Below, one piece after another: positions 24,079-34,135 of a stretch of 43,597 bases of DNA. Origin of the DNA: CAYNRA01 sp964399465. GTDB lineage: Bacteria > Bacteroidota > Bacteroidia > Cytophagales > Spirosomataceae. The translations under genes were made by a program, and so were the position numbers. The notes beneath the pieces are model-generated. The model was not told the DNA's origin, searched no databases, and saw only the letters and a program-made list of their open reading frames with translations. Location: assembly GCA_964399465.1 (NCBI GenBank), contig CAYNRA010000017.1, positions 1 through 43,597 of the forward strand, written 5' to 3'. How positions within the stretch are numbered: position 1 is the first letter of the stretch; every line of letters begins with the position of its first letter.

Positions 24079-25170
24079 TTATTTTTTTGCTTTTTTACTG
24101 ATGGGCACTGTTGCTTTTTGTCCAGTACTTACAAGATATAATTGCTCAGAAAATTCATACAAATTTGTTCCATCTGTATTGTTAAAAACAATAATCGTTT
24201 TTTTATCATCGATGGAATGTATCCAATTGGAACAAGAACCTAGAAGACCACCTGTTCTATATAAAAAAGGTCTGCTGAAAGCACCGTAACCACTGGAATA
24301 CCACAAACCGCCTAAGGCTGCATTATCTAATCTTTCATTGGGCTTCGTCATTAAATTTTTAGTAGATTCATTGAACAACTTTAAATTGAAAATCCCATTA
24401 GTAAACCTCAGTAAGTCTTCAACCGTTGAGTACATAGCCGCAGAACCAAAATAATTTTCTATAAAGTATGGTTGGTCTGATGTAATTAAGCCGTTAGAAA
24501 CATCAATCGTATATGAACTTGTGAGGCCTGTAATTATATCTTTTGAGTTGAGAAGACCTGTATTTTCCATGTTTAATGGATTCAAAATATTTTCCTGCAA
24601 AAGACTTGAAAAAGGCTTATTCGATACATTCTCTATGATTTTATGCAAAATGATATAATCTGTATTGCTGTAATTGCTTTTTTCGCCTGGTGTAAACGCT
24701 AATTTTCCACTACAATATTGATCGATAAATTCGTCAATTGTTAGGGGTGACTGATAGGGCTTCATTTCTAATTTTTCCTCACTATTGGGTATCCCAGAGC
24801 TATAAGTTAATAAATGCCGAATAGTCACTTTGTCTTTAGCTTCCCCTTTATAGGTTGGGTAGTATTTTCCAAAATTTGCATCCAAATCAATTTTTCCTTG
24901 CTCATAAAGTTGAAGAATAAGAGCCGCTGTAAAAGTTTTAGTGATGGAAGCAATCTTAAATTTGGTTTTGGAGGTCATATTTGTTCCAGTTTGTCTGTTT
25001 GAAACTCCAACTCCTGCCAAATAGTCTATCTGTCCATTTGTTGCCACCAATACTGCCCCATTAAAATTCTTTTCCGTGTTATAATAGTTTACAACTTCTG
25101 AGTATTCGCTCGTTTGCCCAAAAATTGCTTTGGAAATTAAAATTGTTGCGATGAGAAAAATGTATTTCAT
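24079..25170 (-). CDS. Exported serine hydrolase, beta-lactamase class C / DD-peptidase family
   Basis: A 363-residue protein from ATG at 25170, which gives a clean signal peptide (to about FGQ at 19). A GTG eight codons upstream is in frame but less likely. The active-site SITK (S-x-x-K, Ser75-Lys78) is followed by the Y-x-N motif NYSN and, near the C-terminus, RTGG in place of the KTG triad. HLLTYSSGIP is the conserved loop of the family. Such proteins range from beta-lactamases to esterases and peptidoglycan peptidases; this one cannot be narrowed. It acts in the periplasm. The composition is more A+T-rich than the neighbouring housekeeping genes, in keeping with an accessory stretch. Confidence 0.88.
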   Translation of the reverse strand: MKYIFLIATILISKAIFGQTSEYSEVVNYYNTEKNFNGAVLVATNGQIDYLAGVGVSNRQTGTNMTSKTKFKIASITKTFTAALILQLYEQGKIDLDANFGKYYPTYKGEAKDKVTIRHLLTYSSGIPNSEEKLEMKPYQSPLTIDEFIDQYCSGKLAFTPGEKSNYSNTDYIILHKIIENVSNKPFSSLLQENILNPLNMENTGLLNSKDIITGLTSSYTIDVSNGLITSDQPYFIENYFGSAAMYSTVEDLLRFTNGIFNLKLFNESTKNLMTKPNERLDNAALGGLWYSSGYGAFSRPFLYRTGGLLGSCSNWIHSIDDKKTIIVFNNTDGTNLYEFSEQLYLVSTGQKATVPISKKAKK

Positions 25171-25447
25171 ATCTATTTTTTTAAATTGCTTCACGTTTAT
25201 TGGCAGCCGCAGTTAAATGATGTGTAATGATTTCCACGCACCAAAATTCCCTAATCCATTTCTTAGTTAACTGAGACAATCCCTATCCTCGGAAGATTTT
25301 CTGAAAGTATAACCAAAAATAGACAAAATATCCAACTGTCCAAGTTAACCCATTACCTTGTTCATTTGGGTTTCACCGTATTTCTTACGAACTTATCCAA
25401 ATATTGAAACAATTCATCTCCTCTAACATCTCATCAAATACTTCCAA

Positions 25448-25804
25448 ATGCTGACGCTCTGTATCCCGAAATTACCCATGCGCGATAAAAACGCCACCAA
25501 AGATTTTTATATCCATCAACTCCAATTTACCGAAATCGCCGATTATGGAGAATACCTCCTATTGAAAAAAGACAGCATCGAAATTCACTTCTTCTCATTT
25601 GCAAACCTCAATCCGCACGAAAATTACGGGCAAATTTATATCCGTACCGACGAAATTGACCATTTCTACCAATCCCTACTGGAAAAACATGTTTCTATTC
25701 ATCCAAACGGACATCTCGCAGCCAAACCATGGGGACAAAAGGAGTTCTCTCTCCTTGACCCCGACCATAATCTGCTCACATTTGGCGCTCAATTGGAAGG
25801 ATAA
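25448..25804 (+). CDS. VOC-fold (glyoxalase / bleomycin-resistance type) protein
   Basis: A 118-residue single-gene protein of the vicinal oxygen chelate superfamily. It starts with IPKLPMRDKNATKDFYIHQLQF, the first beta-alpha unit, and has the typical end FSLLDPDHNLLTFG, where D-P-D-H-N-L is the late strand-loop. The arrangement resembles bleomycin-resistance proteins, which bind rather than cleave their ligand. The metal-binding histidine and glutamate pattern is incomplete, which suits a binding role. Small cytosolic protein; ligand unknown. It stands alone on the plus strand, with no clear promoter. Confidence 0.85.
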   Translation: MLTLCIPKLPMRDKNATKDFYIHQLQFTEIADYGEYLLLKKDSIEIHFFSFANLNPHENYGQIYIRTDEIDHFYQSLLEKHVSIHPNGHLAAKPWGQKEFSLLDPDHNLLTFGAQLEG

Positions 25805-25961
25805 GTTTGGTATGTACGATTCTTTTCGAATAAAAATAGCTTGTTTACTACGCTAGAAAATCCATTCAACTTCCTTCCATTTAGTCACTTTCTTTACTCA
25901 ATATTCATCTTTAAAAGACGAAAAGAATTGTCTTTCCGCCTTCAAATCAATCCATTCCAAT

Positions 25962-25994
25962 AAAAAAGAGAGGCCGACAAAACCTCTCTTTTTT
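25962..25994 (-). terminator. Terminator of the PBP1A gene
   Basis: A 12-bp stem (AAAAAAGAGAGG at 25962-25973 with its complement at 25983-25994) closes a nine-base loop, seven bases beyond the stop codon on the minus strand, and ends in a T run. Confidence 0.9.
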
Positions 25995-26001
25995 ATTCTT
26001 T

Positions 26002-28344
26002 TTACAATAATTCATCATCATCTGGTGGCACCAAACTTGGCGGCGTATAAATTTTGGTCGAATCGCTGTAATAATTCTCCCCTGCTGCCGTCACACAAGC
26101 TCCCCGAATAGTAACCGTCGGTGGAATCGTAAATTTCCCTTTTTTATACTCAATATCGGGGTCGCTATATACTTTTTTCATGAACAATCCCCAAGCAGGC
26201 ATCGCCATTCGTGCCCCTTGCCCAAGGTCAATTGTCCGGAAGTGAATGGCTCTATCGTCGCCTCCTGCCCATACACCTCCTACCAAGTTATGTGTCATGC
26301 CCATAAACCATCCGTCAGAATAATTAGATGTTGTTCCTGTTTTAGCTGCGACTTCGTTTCCATCAAGAACGCCATATCTGCTTAGTCCGAGAGATGTTCC
26401 GCCTGCTGAGGTCGCTCCACGCATCAAATGCACCATTTTATAAGCTGTTTCTTGGCTTAAAACTTCTTTTTGATCAGGAAGATATTGCTGAATAATCTCT
26501 CCGTTTTTATCTTCAATGCGCGTCACAAAAATAGGCTCTGTGTATTTCCCACCATTGGCAAATACACCGTAACTCGCGACCATTTCAAACAAGGTAACCT
26601 CTCCGACACCCAAGCAAAGCGACGGACTATTGGGTAGCTCGCTCTTGATACCCAATTGGTGCGCATATTTAATGACCGTTTCTGGTTTAAATTGCTTGAT
26701 AAGATATGCACTAACACTGTTCACAGATTGCCCGAGTGCATCACGCAGAGAAAGTTGTTTGTAAGAGAATTTCCCATCCGAATTTTTGGGTGTGTAAGGC
26801 GCTCCATATACACCATCTTCTTCCCCAAACGTAACTGGTTGATCTGTTACCGCATCGCACGTAGAAAATCCGTTATCAATAGCGGCGACATATACGAAGG
26901 GCTTGAATGTGGAACCCGGTTGGCGACTTCCTTGCGCAACGTGGTCGTATTTGAAGTATTTGTAGTTAATTCCTCCTACCCACGCTTTGATATGCCCATT
27001 GCGTGGATCCATGGCAAGCATGCCCATATTCAAGAAACGTTTGTAATGACGAAGCGAATCCATATGCGACATGAGCGTATCGCGCTCTCCTTCCCACGTA
27101 AATACCCGCATAGGCATTTTTTTATTCATAGCAGCCATAATCTCGGTTTCGTTATCTCCAAATTCGCGTTTCAGCTCTTGGTAGTACCCTGTCCGTTTGG
27201 CCATTTTTTCGATGAATTTGGGTATTTCTGCGTAACGTCCTGTGTTACCAACCTCGCCTACCCAAGGATTTCTACCTTTCCAATGTTGGTAAAACTTTTT
27301 CTGTTGATCCCGCATATGTTCTTGCATTGCCTCTTCAGCATAGGCTTGCATCCTAGAATCTATCGTTGTATATATTTTAAAACCTTTGGTATATAAGTCA
27401 TTCTCTGAATAACCCGCTGTTTTTAGCTGTCCCTTTAACCAATTTTTCAAATATTCCCGAAAATACGGTGCTAACCCTGAATTGTGGCTTTCGGGTGAAT
27501 AATCTAGAGCGATGGGTTCTTTTTGGTATTTTTCAGCTTCTTCAAGAGTAATCTTTTCATATTTAACCATTTGATTCAACACCGTATTCCGTCGAACCGT
27601 TGCGTTTTCAGGTCGAACACGTGGATTAAATCGAGACGGATTCTGAATCATTCCGACCAATAGAGCAGCTTCTGGTACTGTCACCATGGCGGGAGATTTA
27701 CTGAAATAGGTTTTGGCTGCTGATTTGATACCATATGCGCCATTACTAAACTCGATCGTATCTAGATACATCTTCATGATTTCTTTCTTTGTGTATCTGC
27801 GCTCAAGTTTTACGGCTGTAATCCATTCTTTGGTTTTAATCAATAAAGTACGAAGACCAGGAATATAATACATGGGACCTTCGTAGGAGTCATCATTTCT
27901 GAGTTTGAATAGATTTTTAGCCAATTGCTGAGAGATAGTACTTCCTCCTCCTTTGGGGCTTAAAGTCAAAACACCTCCCAAAACACGAAACATGCTTCGG
28001 GCATCAATTCCGGAATGTTTGGTAAATCGTACGTCTTCCGTTGCAATCAAAGCATTGATGATATTGGGGGAAATTTCTTCAAAGTCGACGGGGCTGCGGT
28101 TTTCAAAGAAAAATTTACCGATTACTTTGCCGTCTGAAGAGATAATTTCAGAGGCAATTTCACTTTTCGGATTATCCAAATCCTCAATACCGGGCATTTT
28201 CCCGAATAACCAAAGAAAATTAAAATTAACGGCTACTAGATAAACAATAAATATTCCCAACAAACTCAGTGCCCCTTGATATAGTCTGAAAATTAGTTGG
28301 TTGTATTTACCATTCGATAAAATAGATGCAAGAAATGAAGTCAT
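26002..28344 (-). CDS. mrcA: Class A penicillin-binding protein 1A
   Basis: A 780-residue bifunctional peptidoglycan synthase. A transmembrane segment lies at about 25-50. The glycosyltransferase domain (GT51, about 70-250) shows EDVRFTKHSGID with the catalytic glutamate, GGSTISQQLAKN, and KEIMKMYLDTIEF. The transpeptidase domain follows: GSTFKPF (S-x-x-K, near 478), SVNS (S-x-N) and KTGTTSNY (K-T-G, near 668). The C-terminus is a short disordered tail ending DDDELL. It polymerises and cross-links cell-wall strands on the periplasmic face. It lies after tsaD on the same strand, with its own promoter in the gap. All catalytic motifs are intact. Confidence 0.95.
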   Translation of the reverse strand: MTSFLASILSNGKYNQLIFRLYQGALSLLGIFIVYLVAVNFNFLWLFGKMPGIEDLDNPKSEIASEIISSDGKVIGKFFFENRSPVDFEEISPNIINALIATEDVRFTKHSGIDARSMFRVLGGVLTLSPKGGGSTISQQLAKNLFKLRNDDSYEGPMYYIPGLRTLLIKTKEWITAVKLERRYTKKEIMKMYLDTIEFSNGAYGIKSAAKTYFSKSPAMVTVPEAALLVGMIQNPSRFNPRVRPENATVRRNTVLNQMVKYEKITLEEAEKYQKEPIALDYSPESHNSGLAPYFREYLKNWLKGQLKTAGYSENDLYTKGFKIYTTIDSRMQAYAEEAMQEHMRDQQKKFYQHWKGRNPWVGEVGNTGRYAEIPKFIEKMAKRTGYYQELKREFGDNETEIMAAMNKKMPMRVFTWEGERDTLMSHMDSLRHYKRFLNMGMLAMDPRNGHIKAWVGGINYKYFKYDHVAQGSRQPGSTFKPFVYVAAIDNGFSTCDAVTDQPVTFGEEDGVYGAPYTPKNSDGKFSYKQLSLRDALGQSVNSVSAYLIKQFKPETVIKYAHQLGIKSELPNSPSLCLGVGEVTLFEMVASYGVFANGGKYTEPIFVTRIEDKNGEIIQQYLPDQKEVLSQETAYKMVHLMRGATSAGGTSLGLSRYGVLDGNEVAAKTGTTSNYSDGWFMGMTHNLVGGVWAGGDDRAIHFRTIDLGQGARMAMPAWGLFMKKVYSDPDIEYKKGKFTIPPTVTIRGACVTAAGENYYSDSTKIYTPPSLVPPDDDELL

Positions 28345-28446
28345 TGATCTTTTATAATTACAGTAATTGAATAGCGAAACAAACTGAATACATGTAAAAC
28401 GTGAAGCTCCTTAGTTAATATTGTATAAATACGGCATCCAAAAAAC

Positions 28447-28476
28447 CAAAGTTAACAAAATCCCTTTTTTCTACAA
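28447..28476 (-). promoter_or_regulatory. Promoter of the PBP1A gene
   Basis: On the minus strand TTG (28474-28476) is followed after 19 bases by TAACTTTG (28447-28454), a full match to the Bacteroidota promoter. The -33 element lies in the last codons of tsaD. The leader to the ATG would be about 95 bases. Confidence 0.7.
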
Positions 28477-29490
28477 GGACATTCGAGGCATGGGGCTCAC
28501 ACTTTGTGGCGTCCACTGTTCTTTTTGATACTTAAAATAGGCAGCCATCGCAATCATTCCTGCATTATCTGTGCAATACTGAAACGCTGGAACAAATACA
28601 TTCCACCTTTCTTTCTGCCCTAATTCGGCCAATGCCTGCCGAAGTCCCGAATTAGCAGAAACACCTCCAGCAATGGCTATTTGATTTATTTTCAATTCTC
28701 TGGCAGCTCTTTTTAATTTCTGGAGTAACATTTTGACCAATGTAAACTGAATACTTGCGCACAGATCAGCAAGGTTTTTTTCAACAAATTGCGGGTCTTG
28801 TAATTCCATCTTTCGAACAAAATAAAGAATGGCTGTTTTAATACCACTAAAAGAAAAAGTATAGCCGGGCATATCTGAAACAGGAAAGGAGAAGGCGTTC
28901 GGATTTCCTTGCGCTGCCCATTTATCAATCAAGGGGCCACCTGGGTAAGGCAGTCCAAGAATTTTGGCGGCCTTATCAAAGGCCTCTCCTACTGCATCGT
29001 CTTGTGTTTCCCCAATAATTTCCATCTCTAAGGCACTTTTTACGAGCACAATCTGGGTATGTCCTCCACTAACAGTCAAGCACAAAAAGGGGAAATTCGG
29101 CTTAGGTTCTTCGATAAAATGGGCTAAAATATGTGCTTGCATGTGGTTTACCTCGATGAGAGGAATAGACAAGCCCATGGCGAGGGATTTGGCAAAAGAC
29201 GTACCGACCAACAAAGAACCGAGCAGACCCGGGCCTCGTGTAAAAGCTACCGCCGTTAAGTCATTTTTTGTTATATTTGCATCTGAAAGTGCCTTTGCAA
29301 CTACAGGAACAATATGTTGTTGGTGTACACGAGAGGCAAGTTCAGGTACAACTCCACCGTATTGTTCATGGATAATTTGCCCTGCCACTACATTGGAAAC
29401 AACTGTTTCACCTCTAAATACAGCTGCAGATGTTTCATCACACGATGACTCGATAGCTAAAATCACGGCAGGCTTATTGATAAAATCCAT
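28471..29490 (-). CDS. tsaD: tRNA N6-adenosine threonylcarbamoyltransferase
   Basis: A 339-residue ASKHA-fold enzyme that transfers the threonylcarbamoyl group to A37 of ANN-reading tRNAs, with TsaB and TsaE. It starts with ILAIESSCDETSAAV, then HQQH at 56-59, TRGPGLLGSLLVG at 84-96, and the iron/zinc site HMQAH with His116 and His120. SGGHTQ and GGVSANSGLR further on are the nucleotide-binding loops. Size is standard. It is divergent from tamB, with a promoter-like element in the short spacer, and is followed by the PBP1A gene. Cytosolic. Identification is secure. Confidence 0.97.
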   Translation of the reverse strand: MDFINKPAVILAIESSCDETSAAVFRGETVVSNVVAGQIIHEQYGGVVPELASRVHQQHIVPVVAKALSDANITKNDLTAVAFTRGPGLLGSLLVGTSFAKSLAMGLSIPLIEVNHMQAHILAHFIEEPKPNFPFLCLTVSGGHTQIVLVKSALEMEIIGETQDDAVGEAFDKAAKILGLPYPGGPLIDKWAAQGNPNAFSFPVSDMPGYTFSFSGIKTAILYFVRKMELQDPQFVEKNLADLCASIQFTLVKMLLQKLKRAARELKINQIAIAGGVSANSGLRQALAELGQKERWNVFVPAFQYCTDNAGMIAMAAYFKYQKEQWTPQSVSPMPRMSL

Positions 29491-29522
29491 GTATTTTTAC
29501 GTTATTATCTAAATTGTATGGT

Positions 29523-29530
29523 CAAAATTA
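29523..29530 (-). promoter_or_regulatory. -7 element of tsaD
   Basis: On the minus strand TAATTTTG, an exact TAnnTTTG, lies 32 bases before the tsaD ATG. A good -33 TTG is not visible. No matching element faces tamB in the 72-base spacer. Confidence 0.5.
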
Positions 29531-29562
29531 GCATTTTTTCTATTTAACTCTTTGTTTTTCCT

Positions 29563-32500
29563 GTGATCAGACGACTTCTACGTGTATTTATTCGCTTAGC
29601 AACTTTGGCCTCTTTCTTACTAGGTCTTGGGTTTCTTGTGAGTTTATTCGCGATTCAACATCCGTTTGTTCAAACAAAATTGGCTCACAAAGCAACTGAA
29701 TGGCTCACACAAAAACTCGGTGGAACAGTGGAGGTCGGGCAGGTCAAGGTCCGGTGGTTTGATGACATAAGTCTTCAAAATGTCACCATTAAAGACATTC
29801 AAAACAGAGACATGATTGAGGTGAAGGAGATATTTGTCAACTTCAAAACAAATTTTCGCTTTGATAAAATCAACCTCATTCGCTTCGATAATAACCTAGA
29901 TTATATCACACTTTATGAACCCAAAATGACGCTCATCCGTGAAAATGACGGAAGCTTTAATTTTGATAAATGGGTGGCCAAAGTACAACGCCTCATTAAT
30001 CCGAACCCGATCAAAAGAACCAAAGAGCATAATATTCCTTTCACCGTTGATGAAGCTTATATTCAAAACGGACAAGTGAAACTCATTGACCGCCGTAAAA
30101 AGCGTTTTCCCAAAAATGAATTTGATTACCGCAACTTCCATATCCAAGAAGTACACGGGAATTTAAAAAATTTCTTCATCCAAGGCGACACCATTACGTT
30201 TCAAGGTTCTCAAATCAAGGCAGTTGATAAACGCAGCAATTTGCGCCTCCATGAACTCAACACAGACTTTTTCTATTCACGCCAGCAAATGCTCATGAAA
30301 AAGCTGTATGCACGCATCAATGACTCTGAAATTCGTGACTTTATCGGTCTTTATTACCGTGAACCAGTTGATTTCGATGACTTCAACCATCTCGTAAAAA
30401 TCCGTTCCAATTTCACCGATTGCCAACTCCAATCGCAAGATTTGGCGCGATTCGCTCCTGGCCTCTACCCTTATCAAGATACGTATCTACTGAATGGCTA
30501 TTTTGATGGTACCGTAGACGACTTCTCAGTCAAAAATTTTGAGCTAAAGTTTGGTAAGGAAAGCTACTTTATAGGAAATATCGCGTTCAAAGGAATGCCT
30601 TACTACCTAAAATCCACTATGGATTTGGATTTCAAAGCCTCTCGAATGATTGAGGCTGACGTAGCACAGTACGTAGGTGCTGATGTGCATGAAAAACACG
30701 TAAAAAAATGGGAGGATGTCCAATTCGAAGGTTGGTTTAAAGGTACTTACCGAGACTTTACGACTGATTTTGCCTTTCAATCCAAAGGTGTCGGCGATGC
30801 AAAAGGAGTTCTACAGGTACGTTTGGAAGATAATCCTACCTTTTCTACATATAAAGGAAAAGTAACGGTTACGAATCTTGCTCTAGGGAAACTGACATTT
30901 CAAGAGGAAACATTGGATAGAATTTCATTTTCAGGAGATATTAATGGGAAGGGATTAACCATTCAAACTGCGACTTTACAACTAGATGGGTTGGTTAGCC
31001 AAATTGATTTTCAAGAGTATAACTACCAAAATATTCAAGTGAACGGAAAAATGGGACAATCCATTTTTACTGGTCGCGTTGATATAAATGACCCAAACTT
31101 AATAGCCGATGTATCTGGTACTGTAGATTTTAGCCGTGCGCTCAACCGATTTGTTATCTATGGGAATTTACAAAAAGCGCATTTGAAACCACTTGGCATA
31201 TCAGATGATGCTATTTCTTTACGTACAAGTCTAAATTTAGACATGGACGGAAATGAAGTCGATAATTGGGTAGGTTATGCGAATTTTTGGGATACAGAAC
31301 TTATACAAGCCGATAAATCACTTAAAATAGATTCTCTTCTTTTGTACTCCGAAAATAAGGGGAGTCAACGCCAATTTAGTTTAAATTCTGAATTTTTTGA
31401 AGCACAAGTTAGTGGTACCTATCGACCAAGTGATTTAGTATATGCTTTGCAATATGCCTTGAACGATTTTCGACCTATTTTTATGAAAACTGGTGTACAT
31501 GAATGGACTTCTGGACAAAAAGTCACTGTTTCTTCCGTGCGTCTTCCTGTTTCCAGTCAAGCAAATTATGCCGTTACGTTTCGGAATGCTACACCATTTT
31601 TTACTTACTTTTTTCCGAATTGGAAGATTTCATCAGGGTCAAAATTAGAGGGAGAAGCTATTTTAGGAACTACCAATACTTTCACTATTCATGCTACTTT
31701 AGACTCACTTTCTATTGGAAATTCTCTATTTTTATCTAGCCAACTAAATGGTAAAATACAGAAAACAATCCAACAGAATGCTATCTATTCCACACTCGGC
31801 ATTCAGTCAGCACAACAAATTTTTTCGAATGCCATTACCACAGAAAATTTGTTATTTCGAGCAGATTGGATGGGGCAAAAACTCATTTCGTTTACGGGCG
31901 AAATTCATCAGTCAAATACACCAAATACAAGTACGATTGTTGGTACAGTCGATGTAGCTCCCGATCAATTTGTTCTTTCACTCAACTCTGATCAAAGCTT
32001 TGTTGATATTTTAAATGGCCGTTGGAAACTCCCACCAAATAACCGAATCACCTATACCCCTGCTGGATTTCAGTTTGTGAATGTACGCTTGGAAAACCAA
32101 CAACAACAGGTAGGAATTGAAGGTGAAATCAGTAAAACATTAGGTAAAGTTGCGCTTATTTCCATTGATCAATTTGACTTAAAAACACTTCAACCCATCA
32201 TCAAAGAAAAAATTACGGGGATAGTCAATGGTAAAATTTCACTTCTAAATACCTACGCTCAACCACAAATACTAAGTAATATTTTTGTGAGTAGTTTGGC
32301 CAATGATGGGTATCTTATCGGGAATCTCGCAGCAAGCTCGCGCTATGAAAGTAATCTAGATAAATTACTCCTTTTTGCTTCTATTGAAAATGCCGGGAAA
32401 GATATACTTTTGGTAAATGGCACATTTGATGCTCAAAATGAACAAGATCCGCTTGACTTGGAAGGCCGCCTTTCTGGTTGTCAGGTATCTGTATTTCAAC

Positions 32501-34134
32501 CTTTTGTACGTGATATTTTCAGTAAACTCGAGGGGAATATGAATGGGCAGTTTACCGTACAAGGAACACCCAAACATCCGTTATTCTCTGGAAAGGTCAA
32601 GATTACATCGGGTAGAATGCGTATCGACGCGTTGCAATCTGATCTTTACTTTACAGATGAAATTGAACTCCGCCCTGACGGATTTTTCGCGCCTGCAAGT
32701 GGTTTCAAAGTTTTTGATGCACCTCAAAATGGAAACGAAGCAGTTATTTCAGGGGGTATTATCTACCCCAAAAAAGGCCCCATCAAACTGGATATACACG
32801 CACTTCTACGTGATAGAGATGGCTTTGCACTTTTGAAAACAACATTCAAAGACAACGCAGACTTTTATGGGCTTGCTCACGCAACCGGAGATATACATGT
32901 CACGGGAGACGTAAATAATGTCTTGATTACCGGTAATTTATTGAGTAAACGAAATACCAAATTGACGATTCCGCTCGATACAGAAACGAGTGTCAATATT
33001 GAAGAAGAAACAATTCCATTTATCGGAAAAAATCAAAACATAGAAAAAAACATACCTGAACTAGAAACAAAAAACATTGATTTTAAGCCAATTATAAATC
33101 TAAATGGTTTGAAAATGAGTCTAAATATCTCATTGACGCCTGAAGCGGAGTGTGAGATTATCTTTGATAGAGCCAATAATGACCGTGTTTTAGCTTATGG
33201 GAATGGTCGACTAACTATAGACTATGACACCAGAGGTGGGTTTTCTTTAACAGGACCTTATACTGTAAAAACAGGGAAATACGATTTCAGTTTTCAAAAT
33301 TTAGCATCTCTTCGGAAATTTGAAATTACTGACGGAAGCAAAATAACTTGGTCGGGTGACCCTTACAATGCACAAATTGAAATGGATGCCGCCTACATTG
33401 CCAATGTGCCATTGAGCGAAATTCCAGGTATTTCGACAAATAATTCCACAGAAGTCTCCAACCGCTATCCCGTTCGAGTTATTGTACATTTGAGAGATAA
33501 TTTACTCGTTCCAAAAGTAGGGTTTTCCATCGAATTTGATCAACGTCAAATTCCAGTGACTTATCAATCACAAATCTTGGCTTTTCAACAACGTCTAAAG
33601 GACGATGAACAATTGCTTAGCCGGAATGTCAGCAGTATTCTTGCGTTCAATCAATTATTCCCTGATAATATTGTAGATGCGTTAAGACAACAATTTTTAA
33701 TAGATAATTTGAATAATATTCTTTCCAATCAAATCGGGAATCTAGCCAATAAATTAGATCCAAATCTAGAATTGGGTGTTCAACTTGGGGATGTACGTCA
33801 AAATTTCAACAATGCTCAACTGAATATCTCATACAAACTCTTGAACGACAGGATTCGATTGAGTGGTAAAAGTGCTTATTTGAACGGAGATATTGCAGCA
33901 CTTAATCCGCAAGGTCAACTCACGATTGGGGGTGAGATTGACTACATGCTCACAGATGACGGTACTTGGCGAATGAAAGCCTACTCACGAAGTCTCCCCA
34001 ACTCTAGTTTTTTCTTGAGCGGGCAAGCCAACGGAAATGTACTCGTTTACGGACTTAGCTTACAATTTTCACGGAACTTCAATCGAATTATTCAAGGGAA
34101 ATCAGCTAAAAATTTTCCTATCGGTGTAAATTAA
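29563..34134 (+). CDS. tamB: TamB-family inner-membrane/periplasmic protein
   Basis: A 1523-residue AsmA/TamB-like protein that bridges the periplasm and helps deliver lipids or barrel proteins to the outer membrane. It has one N-terminal membrane anchor (about 8-28), a very long series of beta-strand repeats, and a C-terminal TamB (DUF490) domain over about the last 450 residues, including GSKITWSGDPYNAQIEMDA, VIVHLRDNLL and FNRIIQGK near the end. The start is GTG (VIRRLLRV), just ahead of the anchor. Size is typical for Bacteroidota TamB. It is divergent from tsaD, an arrangement I regard as common in the phylum, and converges on the DUF6089 gene with one base between stops. Confidence 0.92.
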   Translation: MIRRLLRVFIRLATLASFLLGLGFLVSLFAIQHPFVQTKLAHKATEWLTQKLGGTVEVGQVKVRWFDDISLQNVTIKDIQNRDMIEVKEIFVNFKTNFRFDKINLIRFDNNLDYITLYEPKMTLIRENDGSFNFDKWVAKVQRLINPNPIKRTKEHNIPFTVDEAYIQNGQVKLIDRRKKRFPKNEFDYRNFHIQEVHGNLKNFFIQGDTITFQGSQIKAVDKRSNLRLHELNTDFFYSRQQMLMKKLYARINDSEIRDFIGLYYREPVDFDDFNHLVKIRSNFTDCQLQSQDLARFAPGLYPYQDTYLLNGYFDGTVDDFSVKNFELKFGKESYFIGNIAFKGMPYYLKSTMDLDFKASRMIEADVAQYVGADVHEKHVKKWEDVQFEGWFKGTYRDFTTDFAFQSKGVGDAKGVLQVRLEDNPTFSTYKGKVTVTNLALGKLTFQEETLDRISFSGDINGKGLTIQTATLQLDGLVSQIDFQEYNYQNIQVNGKMGQSIFTGRVDINDPNLIADVSGTVDFSRALNRFVIYGNLQKAHLKPLGISDDAISLRTSLNLDMDGNEVDNWVGYANFWDTELIQADKSLKIDSLLLYSENKGSQRQFSLNSEFFEAQVSGTYRPSDLVYALQYALNDFRPIFMKTGVHEWTSGQKVTVSSVRLPVSSQANYAVTFRNATPFFTYFFPNWKISSGSKLEGEAILGTTNTFTIHATLDSLSIGNSLFLSSQLNGKIQKTIQQNAIYSTLGIQSAQQIFSNAITTENLLFRADWMGQKLISFTGEIHQSNTPNTSTIVGTVDVAPDQFVLSLNSDQSFVDILNGRWKLPPNNRITYTPAGFQFVNVRLENQQQQVGIEGEISKTLGKVALISIDQFDLKTLQPIIKEKITGIVNGKISLLNTYAQPQILSNIFVSSLANDGYLIGNLAASSRYESNLDKLLLFASIENAGKDILLVNGTFDAQNEQDPLDLEGRLSGCQVSVFQPFVRDIFSKLEGNMNGQFTVQGTPKHPLFSGKVKITSGRMRIDALQSDLYFTDEIELRPDGFFAPASGFKVFDAPQNGNEAVISGGIIYPKKGPIKLDIHALLRDRDGFALLKTTFKDNADFYGLAHATGDIHVTGDVNNVLITGNLLSKRNTKLTIPLDTETSVNIEEETIPFIGKNQNIEKNIPELETKNIDFKPIINLNGLKMSLNISLTPEAECEIIFDRANNDRVLAYGNGRLTIDYDTRGGFSLTGPYTVKTGKYDFSFQNLASLRKFEITDGSKITWSGDPYNAQIEMDAAYIANVPLSEIPGISTNNSTEVSNRYPVRVIVHLRDNLLVPKVGFSIEFDQRQIPVTYQSQILAFQQRLKDDEQLLSRNVSSILAFNQLFPDNIVDALRQQFLIDNLNNILSNQIGNLANKLDPNLELGVQLGDVRQNFNNAQLNISYKLLNDRIRLSGKSAYLNGDIAALNPQGQLTIGGEIDYMLTDDGTWRMKAYSRSLPNSSFFLSGQANGNVLVYGLSLQFSRNFNRIIQGKSAKNFPIGVN

Positions 34135-34135
34135 T

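Noticed and set aside
26656..27396. Long open frame opposite the PBP1A gene
   Set aside because: It lies fully antisense to conserved catalytic domains, has no promoter and does not look like a protein; it is a shadow frame.
28964..29512. Open frame opposite tsaD
   Set aside because: Antisense shadow of a highly conserved gene, with Ser/Thr/Cys-rich composition typical of such shadows.
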